Source: Halococcus qingdaonensis (GTDB lineage: Archaea; Halobacteriota; Halobacteria; Halobacteriales; Halococcaceae). From it: a stretch of DNA of 64,000 nt. The stretch spans positions 1,364,001 to 1,428,000 of the forward strand of contig NZ_CP101943.1 of the NCBI RefSeq assembly GCF_024508235.1, in the 5' to 3' direction. This document shows positions 63,672 to 64,000 of this stretch, in pieces; the stretch's first letter is position 1, and every line of letters starts with the position of its first letter. Below the pieces are notes generated by a model, which worked only from the letters and a program-made list of their open reading frames with translations, ran no database searches and was not told where the DNA came from. A program made the position numbers and the translations under genes.

Positions 63672-64000
63672 TCAGGAATCGCGCCGCTGGCGGGCGCAGT
63701 CGGTAATGGGGTCGAGCACGCTATCCGCGATCTCGTAGGGGTCGGTCTCGCCGGCCGTGACGCCCGCGACGAGTTCCTCGATACCGCCACGGGCGGCGAT
63801 CTCCTCGGTGAGGAGGTCGGCGGTGTCCTCGCGCAGAAGGGTTCGGATCTCCTCGGCGTAGCGGGCGCGCGCCTTCGCGTCGAGTTCGCCCGTCGCTTCG
63901 AGATGTGCGCGATGGTCGTCGAGCGCGCTGACGTACTCCTCGACGCCCTCGCCATGGGTGGCGACCGCCTCGACGATCGGCGGCATCCAGCCGTTTTCGG
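63672..64000 (-). CDS. MeaB/ArgK-type GTPase, C-terminal part (cut by the right edge)
   Basis: Only the C-terminal 108 residues are in the window; the gene continues to the right. The segment W-M-P-P-I-V-E-A-V-A-T-H-G-E-G-V, followed by a helical tail with R-Y-A-E-E-I-R-T-L-L, matches the C-terminal dimerisation domain of MeaB. MeaB is a G-protein chaperone that protects and loads adenosylcobalamin-dependent methylmalonyl-CoA mutase, next to succinyl-CoA metabolism. The GTPase motifs themselves are outside the window. Confidence 0.85.
   Translation of the reverse strand, partial: ENGWMPPIVEAVATHGEGVEEYVSALDDHRAHLEATGELDAKARARYAEEIRTLLREDTADLLTEEIAARGGIEELVAGVTAGETDPYEIADSVLDPITDCARQRRDS

Noticed and set aside
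1-64000. CRISPR arrays, tRNA genes, rRNA genes, insertion sequences, origin of replication
   Set aside because: No regularly spaced repeats, no T-loop/anticodon patterns, no transposase and no Orc/Cdc6 gene were seen.

Overview
The window is chromosomal DNA of a halophilic archaeon (class Halobacteria). Evidence: high GC with strongly GC-biased third codon positions, very acidic proteins, and archaeal families throughout (alpha-NAC, archaeal TrmI, type-3 ProS, TRASH-domain regulator, AbrB-PhoU, Bat-type HTH). TATA-like boxes often sit about 25-30 nt upstream of start codons, as in leaderless haloarchaeal transcripts. A Halococcus-like genus is possible, but nothing seen here fixes the genus. 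About 59 protein genes are supported. I see no tRNA, rRNA, CRISPR array, transposase or integrase.

Layout. 1-3.4 kb: a histidine-degradation operon (hutU-hutG-hutI, the last cut by the left edge). 3.8-8.9 kb: NhaC antiporter, Bat-type regulator, DUF457-like membrane protein, tandem universal stress protein, EamA exporter. 8.9-11.2 kb: alpha-NAC and trmI overlapping by GTGA, plus two regulators. 11.3-22 kb: housekeeping and conserved unknowns, including an AglD-like glycosyltransferase, a radical SAM/HhH protein, an Hsp20-like protein, a Nudix enzyme and a GpgS-like glycosyltransferase. 22.4-25.8 kb: menA-menC-menE in overlapping reading frames (menaquinone synthesis). 25.8-32 kb: glutamate synthase and prolyl-tRNA synthetase.

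32.0-33.3 kb is a sharply AT-richer island carrying a small acidic protein gene and a DUF6338-like membrane protein gene; it is the only clearly foreign-looking segment. 33.3-38.7 kb holds two SRPBCC proteins, a small zinc finger, an aldo/keto reductase, an NTF2-like protein and two MFS carriers. 38.7-42.3 kb pairs a peptide-type ABC binding protein with gamma-glutamyltransferase, with no permease genes nearby. 42.5-45.9 kb is a copper module (CopA plus an Lrp/TRASH regulator). 46-47.9 kb has two divergent PhoU-type genes. 48.5-52.2 kb is the succinate dehydrogenase operon sdhCDBA, with a possible unannotated 36-residue ORF between sdhB and sdhA. 52.3-55 kb has a CDF metal exporter, an AlkA-type glycosylase and a ZIP transporter. 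55.4-57.4 kb is sucCD. The right end has a phosphodiesterase, a quinone-reductase-like protein, an AEC carrier, a large D-lactate/glycolate-type FAD/Fe-S oxidoreductase, a small secreted protein and the C-terminal end of MeaB.

The genes fit together as amino-acid and organic-acid catabolism feeding respiration: histidine to glutamate, GltB, SucCD, SDH, menaquinone and the D-lactate/glycolate-type dehydrogenase. Metal and phosphate homeostasis genes are interspersed. The best leads for undescribed biology are the AT-rich two-gene cassette, the sdh microprotein, a promoter/three-hairpin/T-tract unit downstream of sucD, and several operator-like palindromes.
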